A stretch of 64,000 nucleotides of DNA from CAYVQF01 sp964454015 (GTDB lineage: Bacteria; Myxococcota_A; Bradymonadia; UBA4248): assembly GCA_964454015.1 (NCBI GenBank), contig CAYVQF010000022.1:12209-76208 (forward strand), in the 5' to 3' direction. Within the stretch, counting starts at the first letter, position 1, and the number at the start of each line of letters is the position of its first letter. Positions 8,264 to 17,031 of this stretch are shown piece after piece. The notes beneath the pieces were generated by a model, which saw only the letters and a list, made by a program, of their open reading frames with translations, did no database searches and was not told the DNA's origin. A program made the position numbers and the translations under genes.

Positions 8264-8863
8264 ATGGAGAGCGCTCCAGGGATGCTGCTCATCGGCGCGG
8301 CCGATCGCAACGCCGGCAAGACCACTTTTGCTTGCCAGGTCATTGAGAGGGTGGCGCGCGCCCGCGCGGTGGTGGCTGCCAAAGTGACGACGGTGCAGGC
8401 CGGGCAGGGGCATGGGTGTCCGCGTGGCGGCGAGGGTTGTGGCGTGTGTCGCAGCTTGGAGGTGCCCTATGTGATCGAGCGGGAGGTCGCCGATGCGGCC
8501 TTGGCGGGGAAGGACAGCCAGCGGATGTTGGCGGCAGGTGCGGCGGCGGTGTTGTGGCTCAAGGTTCGCACCGATGCGGCCCAGGCAGGGGCGCAGGCGC
8601 TGTGGACGCGTGTGACGGCTCTGCGGCAGGCGCTGGCGCCGGCTTCGCCGGATGAGGTGGCCGTGGTGTGTGAGTCGAACCGGCTGCGCTTGGCGTTGAC
8701 GCCGGATTTGTTTTTGTTGTTGCGCGGTGAGAGCGAGGCGGTCAAAGCCTCTGCCGCCGAGGTGTGGCCTCTCAAGAGCGCGTTGGTGTGGCATCGCGAG
8801 GGGTGTTATTCGTTGGAACCCGGGGCCTTGCGTTTTGATGCGGGAAAATGGTTTGTCGCGTGA
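8264..8863 (+). CDS. MobB/dethiobiotin-synthetase-like P-loop protein with Cys cluster
   Basis: A 199-residue protein starting at an ATG with GGAGAAGG upstream. Residues 8-22 hold a Walker A loop of the form GAADRNAGKTTF. Around residues 48-56 there is a cysteine cluster (CPRGGEGCGVC), a possible metal or Fe-S site. The fold class (SIMIBI P-loop with early Walker A) resembles MobB and BioD. True MobB binds GTP in molybdenum cofactor work, but no Mo-cofactor gene is nearby, so no pathway is assigned. Cotranscribed with the 62-aa gene upstream. Confidence 0.72.
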   Translation: MESAPGMLLIGAADRNAGKTTFACQVIERVARARAVVAAKVTTVQAGQGHGCPRGGEGCGVCRSLEVPYVIEREVADAALAGKDSQRMLAAGAAAVLWLKVRTDAAQAGAQALWTRVTALRQALAPASPDEVAVVCESNRLRLALTPDLFLLLRGESEAVKASAAEVWPLKSALVWHREGCYSLEPGALRFDAGKWFVA

Positions 8864-8918
8864 GAATCTTTGCCGCGGGTTGAAGTGTTGTGTGGCATTG
8901 GCGTCTGATGCGCCTGGG

Positions 8919-8938
8919 CACCTCGGTGCGTCGAGGTG
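8919..8938 (+). repeat. Hairpin upstream of skp
   Basis: CACCTCG and CGAGGTG flank a 6-base loop, forming a 7-bp perfect stem just before the AAGAGGAG ribosome site of skp. It has no T-run, so a leader hairpin is more likely than an intrinsic terminator. Confidence 0.4.
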
Positions 8939-8961
8939 AAACACGTTTAAGAGGAGATGAG

Positions 8962-9504
8962 ATGAACGTGCGTCGGAGTGGAAATTTCTCTGGTTGGTTG
9001 CTGGCGCTGGGGTTGTTGGTGGTGCTGGGGCTGTCCCAGTCGGCGATGGCAGGCGAGTTCAAGGTCGGGGTGGTGGATTTCAACAGAGCCCTCGATGCGA
9101 CCGAGAAAGACGGTGCGCTGAAGAAGCTGCAGCGGGATGCGGAGAAGCGGCAGAGCAAGCTCAAGGACCAGGAGAAGGCGATTGTGGCGCTGGAGCAAGA
9201 GATTCAAGACAGTGGGCCGCTGTTGTCCCAGGAGAAACTGCGGGAGAAGATGGCGGCCTATCAGCAGATGGCCCTGGAGTATCGCAAGACGGCCATCACC
9301 TTTGAGCAGGAGTTTGCCGAGACTCGGGCCAAAGTGTTGGGAGAGATCCAGCAGAAGATGGCTGCGATCAGTGTGTCCATTGCCCAGGACAACAAGTTGG
9401 ACTTCATGGTGGAGCGCAACGAAGGTGCCGTGCTCTACTTCAAGAACAGCTTTGACTACACGGATGAGCTGATCAAGCGCTACGAGGCGCAGAAGAAGAA
9501 GTGA
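8962..9504 (+). CDS. skp: OmpH/Skp-family periplasmic chaperone
   Basis: Periplasmic holdase for outer-membrane proteins. The 180-residue product has a signal peptide cleaved after about residue 30 (SAMAGEF), a beta strand VGVVDFNRALDATE typical of OmpH/Skp, then a long charged coiled coil (about residues 45-145) and a short return to the base. The ATG at 8962 is preceded by AAGAGGAG; the open frame upstream of it is not coding. The stop overlaps the GTG of lpxD, so the genes are translationally coupled, as in the classical skp-lpxD arrangement of Gram-negative bacteria. Confidence 0.9.
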   Translation: MNVRRSGNFSGWLLALGLLVVLGLSQSAMAGEFKVGVVDFNRALDATEKDGALKKLQRDAEKRQSKLKDQEKAIVALEQEIQDSGPLLSQEKLREKMAAYQQMALEYRKTAITFEQEFAETRAKVLGEIQQKMAAISVSIAQDNKLDFMVERNEGAVLYFKNSFDYTDELIKRYEAQKKK

Positions 9505-10583
9505 GTTCTTACGCGATCTCGGCGCTCGTGGCGCGCTTTGGCGGCTCCCTGGTGGGCCCGGCGGGGGCGTCGGCTTGTGGGGGCGAGGGGGTGATCATCC
9601 ATCGCCTCAGCACCCTCGCCGAGGCGGGTCCTGGGGCGTTGGCCTTTTTTACCCACCGTGGGTATAGAGCCCAGGCGTTGGGCTTTGGTGGTGCGGCGTT
9701 GGTCGTCGAGGCGGCCGACGCGGCGTTGCCTGGCTGGCAGTGGGTGCATGGCGCCCCGCGGCAGCTCCAACGTGAGCTGAGCGCCCTTTTTGCGCCCTTC
9801 GCCCTGCGTCGGGTGCAGGGGCGCTCTGCCCTGGCCGTGGTGGCCCCGAGCGCGGTCTTGGCGGCTGACGTGGCGTTGGGGCCAGGGGTGGTGGTGGGCC
9901 CAGGGGTGCGCATCGGCGCGGGGACGACGGTGGGGGCGAACGCGGTCATCGAGGAGGGCTGTGTTCTGGGCGAGGGGTGCCACATAGGGCCTGGGGTCTA
10001 TCTCGGTCCGCGGTGTATTTTGGGGGCCAGGGTGGTGATCGGTCCCAACGCGGTGATAGGCGATCAGGGCTTTGCCTATGAGGCGGCGTCGCCAGCGGGC
10101 CCGGGAGCGCGGAGCCTGCACATCGGTGGGGTGGTGTTGGGCGACGATGTTCACATTGGGGCCGGGACCTGCATCGACGCGGGCACTTTGGCGCCGACTC
10201 GGGTTGGGGCAGGGAGCCGCGTTGACAACTTGGTGCACCTGGCGCATAACGTGTGCCTGGGAGAGCGTTGTTTGGTTTTGGCCCAGGTCGGGGTAGCTGG
10301 ATCCACCCGGCTCGAGGACGACTGCATTCTGGCGGGACAGGTTGGTGTGGCTCAGCATCTGGTTTTGGGTGCGGGGAGCCAAGTGGCGGCCAAGTCGGGC
10401 GTGGCCAGGAGCCTCCCCCCAGGCGCCAAGGTCGGCGGAATTCCAGCGATGGAGATTGGGCGGTGGCGACGCACGGTGGTGCAGCAGAAGGACTTGGATG
10501 AGCGTGTGCGAGCATTCGACGCGCGCCTGCAGCGCTTGGAACGAGGGCCCTGTCCCCACTGTGGCCGCCGGCGCGATGAGTGA
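9501..10583 (+). CDS. lpxD: UDP-3-O-acylglucosamine N-acyltransferase
   Basis: Third step of lipid A synthesis in the cytoplasm: N-acylation of UDP-3-O-acylglucosamine from acyl-ACP. The 360 residues contain an N-terminal uridine-binding domain (STLAEAGPGALAFF), a left-handed beta helix of hexapeptide repeats from about 110 to 300, and NLVHLAHNVCLG, in which the His aligned with the catalytic base of LpxD is present. A C-terminal helix follows. The GTG start overlaps the skp stop by 4 bases. lpxA overlaps its 3' end, so fabZ, commonly between them, is missing here. Confidence 0.93.
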   Translation: MSSYAISALVARFGGSLVGPAGASACGGEGVIIHRLSTLAEAGPGALAFFTHRGYRAQALGFGGAALVVEAADAALPGWQWVHGAPRQLQRELSALFAPFALRRVQGRSALAVVAPSAVLAADVALGPGVVVGPGVRIGAGTTVGANAVIEEGCVLGEGCHIGPGVYLGPRCILGARVVIGPNAVIGDQGFAYEAASPAGPGARSLHIGGVVLGDDVHIGAGTCIDAGTLAPTRVGAGSRVDNLVHLAHNVCLGERCLVLAQVGVAGSTRLEDDCILAGQVGVAQHLVLGAGSQVAAKSGVARSLPPGAKVGGIPAMEIGRWRRTVVQQKDLDERVRAFDARLQRLERGPCPHCGRRRDE

Positions 10584-11385
10584 GACTCTGGGAGATGGTG
10601 TGAGGGACAGCGGAGTGGATGCGCGGGCGGTCGTGGCGCCTGGCGTGCTCCTGCCCCAGGGGGTCGAGGTGGGCCCCTATGCGGTGATTCGGGGGGCGGT
10701 GCGCCTCGACGCCGGGGTCGTGATCGCGGCGCACACCGTCATCGATGGCACGGTATGGGTCGGGCGCGGTGCGCGGCTAGGGCCTTACGCCTGTGTGGGG
10801 CAGCCGGCGCAAGACCGTTTGGCGGATCCGCAGGCTGGGGGCGTCGAGATCGGCGCGGGGGCGGTGGTGCGTGAGTTCGCGACGGTGCACCGCGGAGCGT
10901 CGCGCGGCGGGGTGGAGAGCTGGACGCGTCTGGGCGCGGGGGTCTATGTGATGACCCAGGCCCACATTGCCCACGACTGTGCATTGGGGCCCGGGGTGAC
11001 CGTGGCCAACGGCGCCATGCTCGGAGGGCACGTCAGGGTGGGCGCCGGTGCCATGATCAGCGCTCGGGCGATGGTGCACCAGCACGTCAGGGTGGGCCGC
11101 TTGGCCTTCGTCGCCGGCGCGGCGCTGGTTGAGCGCGATGTCCCGCCTTTTTGCCGGGTCGATGGCAACCGCGCGGCTCTGGTGGGTTTGAATGTGTTAG
11201 GCTTAAGGCGCGCCGGCTGCGACGCCGTGGCCTTGGAGGCGCTGCGCGTTGCCTATGGGCAATTGTTCCGCTGCTCCCGTCCCTTGGCGGAGAGCTGCGC
11301 TGCGTTGGCGGCTCAGCCACAGCATCCATGGGTGGCTGAACTGGTGGACTTTATCGGCACGAGTTGCCGGGGGATATGCAGATGA
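10576..11385 (+). CDS. lpxA: Acyl-ACP--UDP-GlcNAc O-acyltransferase
   Basis: First step of lipid A synthesis. The 269 residues (E. coli LpxA has 262) form a hexapeptide-repeat beta helix from about residue 15 to 190. The catalytic-site motif AHIAHDC is present, as is the CRVDGNRAALVGLN region before a C-terminal helical domain that includes LGLRRAGC. The ATG at 10576 lies inside the end of lpxD (8-base overlap). The 3' end overlaps the ATG of the downstream lipoprotein gene at 11382 in ATGA form. The long open frame upstream to 10342 is an overlap with lpxD. Confidence 0.93.
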   Translation: MSETLGDGVRDSGVDARAVVAPGVLLPQGVEVGPYAVIRGAVRLDAGVVIAAHTVIDGTVWVGRGARLGPYACVGQPAQDRLADPQAGGVEIGAGAVVREFATVHRGASRGGVESWTRLGAGVYVMTQAHIAHDCALGPGVTVANGAMLGGHVRVGAGAMISARAMVHQHVRVGRLAFVAGAALVERDVPPFCRVDGNRAALVGLNVLGLRRAGCDAVALEALRVAYGQLFRCSRPLAESCAALAAQPQHPWVAELVDFIGTSCRGICR

Positions 11386-13226
11386 GGATGGGTGTGAGGT
11401 GGTGTTGGGTGTGCCTGGGGTTGGCGACGGTGTTGGGCTGTGAGCTGCCCGTGCCAGCGCCCGAGACGGATCGCAGCGACGCCGCGTTGCGCAACATGGC
11501 GGCCGATCCCAGTGCCGAGGGTGTTCCGTCTGATGCGGACCGCGAGCCCAATGACCGCCCTGAGCAGGCGGTGGAGGTCGCCTTGGAGGGGCGCGGTCCA
11601 GTGCTGCTGGCGGGGGTGTTGACTGGCGGCGCCGCCGACGTCGATCACTGGCTGCTCAAAGGGGAGGCGGGCGCGATGGCGTCGCTCAAGGTGACGCCTA
11701 GCGGCGGCGGCGACATCATACTGGGGGTGGTGCGGCCCGAGGCCGGCGCGATGTGGACGCTGGATAACGCGGCCTACGGCGGCACGGAGCTCATCCCCAA
11801 CCTGCGTTTGACCCCACAGGGGGTGGTGGTGGCGATCATGGGGCGCGGCGAGGCCGATATTCCCTATAGCATGGAGATCACCCTTGGGGCCGAGGATGGC
11901 GAGAGCGAACCCAATGACCGCCCCGAGTGGGCCCAGCGCATCACCCCGGGGACCTTGTGGACGGCCTATCTCAACAAGCCGGGTGACGTCGACTACTTTC
12001 TGCTACAGGTCAACAAGAGCCCGGCAGACATCAGGATCGTGCCGCCGAAGGAGGCGATGCTGGTCACCCTCATGGAGGGAAACAAAGTGATCTGGCAGGT
12101 GCAGAGCAGCGGCCCGAGCCCCGTCGCTTTTAGTGGCCTCCGGCCCACGGCGCAGCCCTATCTGTTGCGGGTGCAGGCGCTGGACGATATCGACGCGGTG
12201 AAGATCTATCAGGTGGCTCTGGACATCGCCGGCGGGAGTGGCCCCATCGAGTTGGAGCCCAACGATGCGCCCGAGAGTCCCCAAGTGATCGTCTTCTCTG
12301 AGGTTCCGCTCCAGGCTTCCTTGAGCCGTGCCGACGATCTGGACCATTTCCGGGTGATCATCCCGGCGCTGGCGGCAGAGGCGACGGAGACGCGCCAAGT
12401 CTTGACGTTGCGGGTGCGGCCGAGAGGCACACTGGACTTGGCCCTGGAGCTGCGCAGTGCCCTGACGGGCCTGATGATGGCGCGTCCCGGTGGCGATCCC
12501 GGCGGTGAGCGCGCGTTCTGTGGGGTCGATGTGATCGCTGGCGACAGCATCGACTTCCGGGTGGCCCTGCAGCCCGGTGCCAAGTGGAGCGACGTGGACA
12601 ACGCTTACGAGATCCACTTGGCCTTGCGCCACCCGGTGCAGGAGGAGCGGGAGCCGAATGATGTCCCCGAGCAGGCGACCCCCATTGCGTTGGGCGAGCC
12701 GCTGAGCGGGACCCTGCACCCAGTGGGCGACCGCGACGTGTATCGTTTCGTGGTGCCCCCCTTGGCGGAGCCGTCGGATCTTCGCGCCCGCGTGACCATG
12801 CGGGTCGCCGAGGGCTACCCCGTGCGGGTGCGTTTGGACTTGCGGGACGAGCAGATGGCCGACGTGGCCGTGTCGGATCGGCGCGGTCGCGGTGAGGGGG
12901 AGGTGCTGGAAGTGGATCTGCCGAGCGGTGCCTACTATGCGACGGTGCATTCGCAACAAGCGGCGCCGTGCACCCATAGCTACCGTTTCAGTGTCGAGGT
13001 GGACGAGGCTTATGCGCGGGCGCTCCAGGCGCCGCTGGTGAAGCCCATCGATCTGACGCCGCTCTTGGGTGAGGACGCGGTGCCGCTGCGGCCGGTGGGT
13101 GGGGATGAGGGAGCGCCGCCAAAGCCCGCGCCGAGTGATGGTGCGGCGCCGCCCGACTTGCTCCCCGTCGAAGACGGCCCCCCCAAGCCTGGTGCCCTAG
13201 ATCTGGGTGACGACGACGGGTTCTGA
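11382..13226 (+). CDS. Lipoprotein with four EPND (PPC-like) repeats
   Basis: A 614-residue exported lipoprotein with lipobox VLGC near residue 20. Four repeats of about 115-130 residues each begin with an EPND signature (EPNDRPEQ, EPNDRPEW, EPNDAPES, EPNDVPEQ). Each is followed by a beta-rich part containing a DVDHW/DVDYF/DLDHF/DRDVY element, the pattern of bacterial pre-peptidase C-terminal (PPC) beta-sandwich domains. The tail is Pro-rich and ends with acidic DLGDDDGF. The ATG at 11382 overlaps the lpxA stop; in-frame starts at 11364 and 11376 are possible. It has no catalytic domain, so a binding or surface-scaffold role is likely. The 3' end overlaps the convergent amidotransferase gene by 30 bases. 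Confidence 0.8.
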   Translation: MRMGVRWCWVCLGLATVLGCELPVPAPETDRSDAALRNMAADPSAEGVPSDADREPNDRPEQAVEVALEGRGPVLLAGVLTGGAADVDHWLLKGEAGAMASLKVTPSGGGDIILGVVRPEAGAMWTLDNAAYGGTELIPNLRLTPQGVVVAIMGRGEADIPYSMEITLGAEDGESEPNDRPEWAQRITPGTLWTAYLNKPGDVDYFLLQVNKSPADIRIVPPKEAMLVTLMEGNKVIWQVQSSGPSPVAFSGLRPTAQPYLLRVQALDDIDAVKIYQVALDIAGGSGPIELEPNDAPESPQVIVFSEVPLQASLSRADDLDHFRVIIPALAAEATETRQVLTLRVRPRGTLDLALELRSALTGLMMARPGGDPGGERAFCGVDVIAGDSIDFRVALQPGAKWSDVDNAYEIHLALRHPVQEEREPNDVPEQATPIALGEPLSGTLHPVGDRDVYRFVVPPLAEPSDLRARVTMRVAEGYPVRVRLDLRDEQMADVAVSDRRGRGEGEVLEVDLPSGAYYATVHSQQAAPCTHSYRFSVEVDEAYARALQAPLVKPIDLTPLLGEDAVPLRPVGGDEGAPPKPAPSDGAAPPDLLPVEDGPPKPGALDLGDDDGF

Positions 13227-13886
13227 GCGCAGGGCGCGCTGGCAGAAGGCTTCGAGGAGGCGGGTGGTGTCGGCTTTGAGGCGCGCGTCGACGGCGGCGG
13301 CGGGGATTTTCTGCCGCAGGGCGAAGTCCTCGCGCGCCTCGGGGTGAAACTGCACCGAGAAGAGGGGGAGCTCGCAGTGTTCGAGGCCATCGATGTTGCA
13401 AGTGGGCCGCGTCGCGATGTGGCGGAAGCCGCGAGGGATCTCTTTGACTTCCTCGCACTGACTGGCGATGACCCGCAGATCGCCGCTGACGCCGAGGCGG
13501 TTGGGGCTGAAGTGGCTCTCGACGACGGCGGCCAATTTGTGGCCTGTGGGTTCGCGCAAGCCGACCTTCGCGCCGGCGAGGTGGGCTAGAAGCTGATGGC
13601 CAAAGCAGATGCCCAAGGTGGGGCATCTCACCTCTGCGTTGAGTAGCGGCGTGAGCCAGATTTTGAGAGCGTCGAGCCAGGGGTAGTCGTCGTGGACGGA
13701 GGCTTTGGAGCCGAGGAGGATCACCGCTTGCGCGGCGCGGAGATCGTCTGGGGTGGGCCACTGATTTCGTAGCGCCGGGAAGAGGGTGCGCACCGTGCCG
13801 GGCCAGATCGCGGAGATCACGGCCATGCCTTGGTGTTCAGGGACCACCATGGAGGGATCGATGAGGAGGAGGGTGGGTGAAGACAT
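13197..13886 (-). CDS. Class I glutamine amidotransferase
   Basis: A 229-residue GATase1 protein of the GMP-synthase-like or gamma-glutamyl hydrolase-like type. The nucleophile elbow GICFGHQLLA (Cys near residue 93) and the His-Glu pair in SVQFHPEA (near 180) are both present, so it should hydrolyse glutamine or a glutamyl compound. It stands alone without a synthase domain, like stand-alone proteins of the GuaA-N family whose substrates are mostly unknown. The start codon lacks a strong RBS. It lies downstream of the transporter gene ending at 13914 and may be cotranscribed with it. Confidence 0.85.
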   Translation of the reverse strand: MSSPTLLLIDPSMVVPEHQGMAVISAIWPGTVRTLFPALRNQWPTPDDLRAAQAVILLGSKASVHDDYPWLDALKIWLTPLLNAEVRCPTLGICFGHQLLAHLAGAKVGLREPTGHKLAAVVESHFSPNRLGVSGDLRVIASQCEEVKEIPRGFRHIATRPTCNIDGLEHCELPLFSVQFHPEAREDFALRQKIPAAAVDARLKADTTRLLEAFCQRALRSEPVVVTQI

Positions 13887-13913
13887 GCGAGCTCGTGTCT
13901 CGGTGAGGCCCGA

Positions 13914-15434
13914 TCAGGCCGTTGCGTTAGAACTCTTGCCCGTGGCGCCCTTGCCGCGTTGGAACCAGCCGCGGGCCAGGTAGAGGGCGATGGGGGAGAT
14001 CATGGCGATGGCGCCGTAGAGGGCCCACATGAGCTGGGTGTTCTGGGGGGGCTCTTCGGGGACGAAATTGGCGAGGAACCAGCCCGAATAGAGCCCAGTG
14101 ATGACTTTGGTCAAGAACCAGGGGAGCTGGGCGATGCCCATGTAGGCGCCGGTCTTGCCAGGTGGGGCGATTTCGGCGACGTGCTGCAAAAAGCGCGGCT
14201 GCCACATGGCCTCACCGATGCTCATGATGAGGATGTAGGCGAAGAGGAGTATAGGGAACTCACCGAAGCAGAGCAGGAAGGTGGGCAGAGCCATGACCAA
14301 GGTGCCCCAGATCATCATCTTGTAGACGTTGGCTTTGGCGGTGAGGGCGGCGACGGTGGGGGCCAAGACGAAGATCAAGATGGGGTTGAGGTTGGAGAAG
14401 AACTCGAAGTTGTCGGCGACCCAGTCGACGTAGGCGCGGTTGATGTAGAGGGGCATGGTGAGCCACTGGTGGGCGAAGAGGGTCTGCACCGGGATGAGGA
14501 CGCAGATGAAGAAGACGAAGCGGAGATCGGCGAAGGGGTGGCCGACGAGCTTTTCTTTGAAGGTGAGCTTGGGACCGGCGCGCCGATCCTTGGCCTCGTC
14601 GTCTTCAGACTTATTGCCGCAGGACTTGGCGGCTTCGGCGATGGCCTTCTTGGACATGGTGATGGCCAAAACGCCCCAGGCGATGGCGGTGAGGATGGCG
14701 TAGACGATGAAGACGCCCGAGATGCCGTTGTCGCCAAAGGTGCCCTCCGAGGCCTTGCGGATGGGAGGCGAGATGACGCCAGAGAAGAAGCCGCCGAGGT
14801 TCATCCCAGCATAGAGCATGGCGAAGCCCATGGCGGCGGTTTTCTCGGTGGTGAAGCGCTTCATCGCCGAGTAGGCCGCGGGCTGATACATGCCGTAGGC
14901 CAGGGCGACCATGAGCATGGCGCCGACCACCCCCAGGAAGAGGGCTGAGCCCATCCCGGTGCCCCCGAGGAAGGACTCGGCACCTGCCAGAAGGACGCGC
15001 CCCAGCACCATCATGGCCATGGCGAGGAGCAGCGCGCGGCGCACGCCCCAGCGATCGGCGAGGGTGCCGAAGAGGAGCTGGGTGATGGTGATACCACCGG
15101 TGAAGGCGGCGACGACCCAGCCGGCGTGGAGGTCGCCGAGGCTGACGTTCTCGGCCAGGTACTTGGTTAGCACCGTCAAGATGCCGAAGTAGACCAGGCC
15201 CTCCAGGGCGTAGGAGATGTTGAGCCCCCAGACCACCTTGGGCGCTTTGGCGAAGGCTTTGAAGGTGTCGGCCATCTCGACGAAGGGCTTCTTGAGGGCC
15301 TCCTTCATGGTAACCGGGGCGTCATCCTCGCTGCCCGGCGCCTCGCCGTTGGCCCCGGGCGCTTCATGGTCGGCGCCACAACAACAGCCTTCTTCGCTCT
15401 CATCGCACTCTTGGTCTCTTTTATCGTCGTTCAC
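13914..15434 (-). CDS. MFS transporter, POT/PTR-like, with Cys-rich N-terminal tail
   Basis: A 506-residue inner-membrane transporter with about 12-14 helices. The first helix region YALEGLVYFGILTVLTKYL and the cytoplasmic loop GTLADRWGVRRAL are typical of proton-dependent oligopeptide (POT) transporters within the MFS. Substrate is not predictable. The N-terminal 40 residues are acidic and carry a cysteine group (EGCCCGADHE) plus one more Cys, which is unusual and could bind metal. The GTG at 15434 has GGGAGG 8 bases upstream. The middle loop between helices 6 and 7 is charged and contains a lone Cys. Confidence 0.85.
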   Translation of the reverse strand: MNDDKRDQECDESEEGCCCGADHEAPGANGEAPGSEDDAPVTMKEALKKPFVEMADTFKAFAKAPKVVWGLNISYALEGLVYFGILTVLTKYLAENVSLGDLHAGWVVAAFTGGITITQLLFGTLADRWGVRRALLLAMAMMVLGRVLLAGAESFLGGTGMGSALFLGVVGAMLMVALAYGMYQPAAYSAMKRFTTEKTAAMGFAMLYAGMNLGGFFSGVISPPIRKASEGTFGDNGISGVFIVYAILTAIAWGVLAITMSKKAIAEAAKSCGNKSEDDEAKDRRAGPKLTFKEKLVGHPFADLRFVFFICVLIPVQTLFAHQWLTMPLYINRAYVDWVADNFEFFSNLNPILIFVLAPTVAALTAKANVYKMMIWGTLVMALPTFLLCFGEFPILLFAYILIMSIGEAMWQPRFLQHVAEIAPPGKTGAYMGIAQLPWFLTKVITGLYSGWFLANFVPEEPPQNTQLMWALYGAIAMISPIALYLARGWFQRGKGATGKSSNATA

Positions 15435-15758
15435 GGCAAGGACCTCCCTCGGGTGAATGTTGGGGTGGGCGTGGTGGGCAGCGCATGGCGCGCTGGGAAG
15501 CGTCGCAACCTGGCCACACCCTCATGCAGGTGCGGTGGCGTGTCAACCAGCCGGTAGATTTGCGGTGTCACGGTGTCATGGTGTGGCGGTGGTGGGTTGG
15601 GTGGTCCCTTGGACCGCGCGGCGCGCGTCGAGGCAGCGCGGCGCCGTTCCTGCGGCAGCAGACGCCCCACTTGCCCCAGGCCGGCGCTCTTGGCATGCTG
15701 AAGGCAGCGCTCGCGGCCGGGTGCTGCTGGCTTGACCCCCCTTTCGCGGAGGCCTCTC
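15435..15758 (+). other. Intergenic region, 324 bases
   Basis: Divergent spacer between the POT-like transporter and a lipoprotein. A perfect TTGACA lies on the minus strand at 15541-15546, but no convincing -10 is at the right distance. No RNA gene or repeat is seen. Frames through it are composition artefacts. Confidence 0.4.
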
Positions 15759-17003
15759 ATGAACGCGCGCTTTCACCGCCCCTGTCGCTCCTGGAGCGGC
15801 GCCCTCATCCTCTTGTTGTTGAGCGTCGTGAGCTGTGATGATGCGACATCGGGCCCCAAAGACGCCACGGATAGTCAGGATCTGCAGGAGATGGCGGACG
15901 ATCTCGACCTGATCTCCGACGACCAAGCGGATCTCGTCGCGCCGCCAGACACGACGCTGGAGCTTCCACCAGACCTCCATGACGTGCCGGACCTGCCCCC
16001 CACCGACACGGCGCCGGATCTCGCCGATCTCGGGGATCTTGCCCTCGATGTGGTCCCGGATCTCCCTGGGGATCAGAGCGGCGACACCGAACCCGATGGC
16101 ATCGAACCCGAGCCGTGGTCGTGGTGCCCACCTGGAGACGCGGCGATCTTCGATCCCACTTGGCCCTATGCGGCGACGGTGAGCGACGCGCTCTACTGTG
16201 CCTATGCCGGGCACGGCGATCTGCTGGACACCTTCCGCAACGCGGCGCAGCTCCGGCTGCTCCCAGGGGACTATCGCCTGCCTCTGGAAGAGGGGAGCTT
16301 CCCCATGCTCATCCCCGCCTGTGCCCTGCGCCGCGATGGCTTGCCTTCACAGTTGGCTGGTGCGGGCAGCCTCGATGTCAGCGCTTTCGTCTTTAGCAGT
16401 GCGACTTACTGGGCTCTGACCTTGAACCAAGCCCTGGAGATCAGCGGGCTGCCTTTTGTTTTGAGCCTCTCGGTGTCGATTTACGATCAGAGCGCCAGCG
16501 GGACGCCGCTCCCGGAGCTGACCATCCCGCCGCAGACGGTCTTTGGCGAGGCGGAGGTCTTCATGGCGCTGTGTCCAGGCGAGGACTGTAGCGGCGCCGG
16601 GGGGGTGCTCTATCCCTGCGCCGCGCCTGGTTCAGGCCAGGAGGTCACCATCGCCTTCGATAGGGGCTCTCTGACGGTCTTCACCTACATCTTTGCCGGG
16701 ATGGGGCCGTCCGTGCCGGCCGCTTTGACCAGGGCGCATGGCACCTTGGATGGGGTCGACTTTTCCCAGGACGCCTACTTCTCCCTCGCCCACCGCCCGG
16801 ACCACCACAACCTGGGCGGTGGCTTCTTGGTGCACTTCGATGAGCCCGTGGCCGGTGCCTGCGCCATCTTGGCGGAGATTCCTTCGCCCGACGGCAGCTT
16901 CTGGATCTCCGAACCCGGGGCTTGGCTTCTGGACTGTGACCTGAACGTGATCGAGACGCTGAGCGGCGTCAGAGGCGGTGGGGGCCACGGCAGCGATTCC
17001 TGA
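15759..17003 (+). CDS. Lipoprotein with acidic Asp-rich tether
   Basis: A 414-residue lipoprotein with lipobox VVSC near residue 26, directly followed by DDATSG and a linker of about 90 residues packed with Asp, Leu and Pro (repeated DLxDxxxDLPP-like units). The globular part, from about residue 115, is rich in beta strands and Cys (for example CPGEDCSGAGG) and has no recognised family. The ATG at 15759 is preceded by GGAGG. Acidic residues right after the acylated Cys resemble surface-retention tethers of other deltaproteobacterial lipoproteins; that is inference. It converges on the S9 peptidase gene, 28 bases apart. Confidence 0.78.
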   Translation: MNARFHRPCRSWSGALILLLLSVVSCDDATSGPKDATDSQDLQEMADDLDLISDDQADLVAPPDTTLELPPDLHDVPDLPPTDTAPDLADLGDLALDVVPDLPGDQSGDTEPDGIEPEPWSWCPPGDAAIFDPTWPYAATVSDALYCAYAGHGDLLDTFRNAAQLRLLPGDYRLPLEEGSFPMLIPACALRRDGLPSQLAGAGSLDVSAFVFSSATYWALTLNQALEISGLPFVLSLSVSIYDQSASGTPLPELTIPPQTVFGEAEVFMALCPGEDCSGAGGVLYPCAAPGSGQEVTIAFDRGSLTVFTYIFAGMGPSVPAALTRAHGTLDGVDFSQDAYFSLAHRPDHHNLGGGFLVHFDEPVAGACAILAEIPSPDGSFWISEPGAWLLDCDLNVIETLSGVRGGGGHGSDS

Positions 17004-17031
17004 CGCCGCGATTTGGTCTCGGCGCAGCGCT

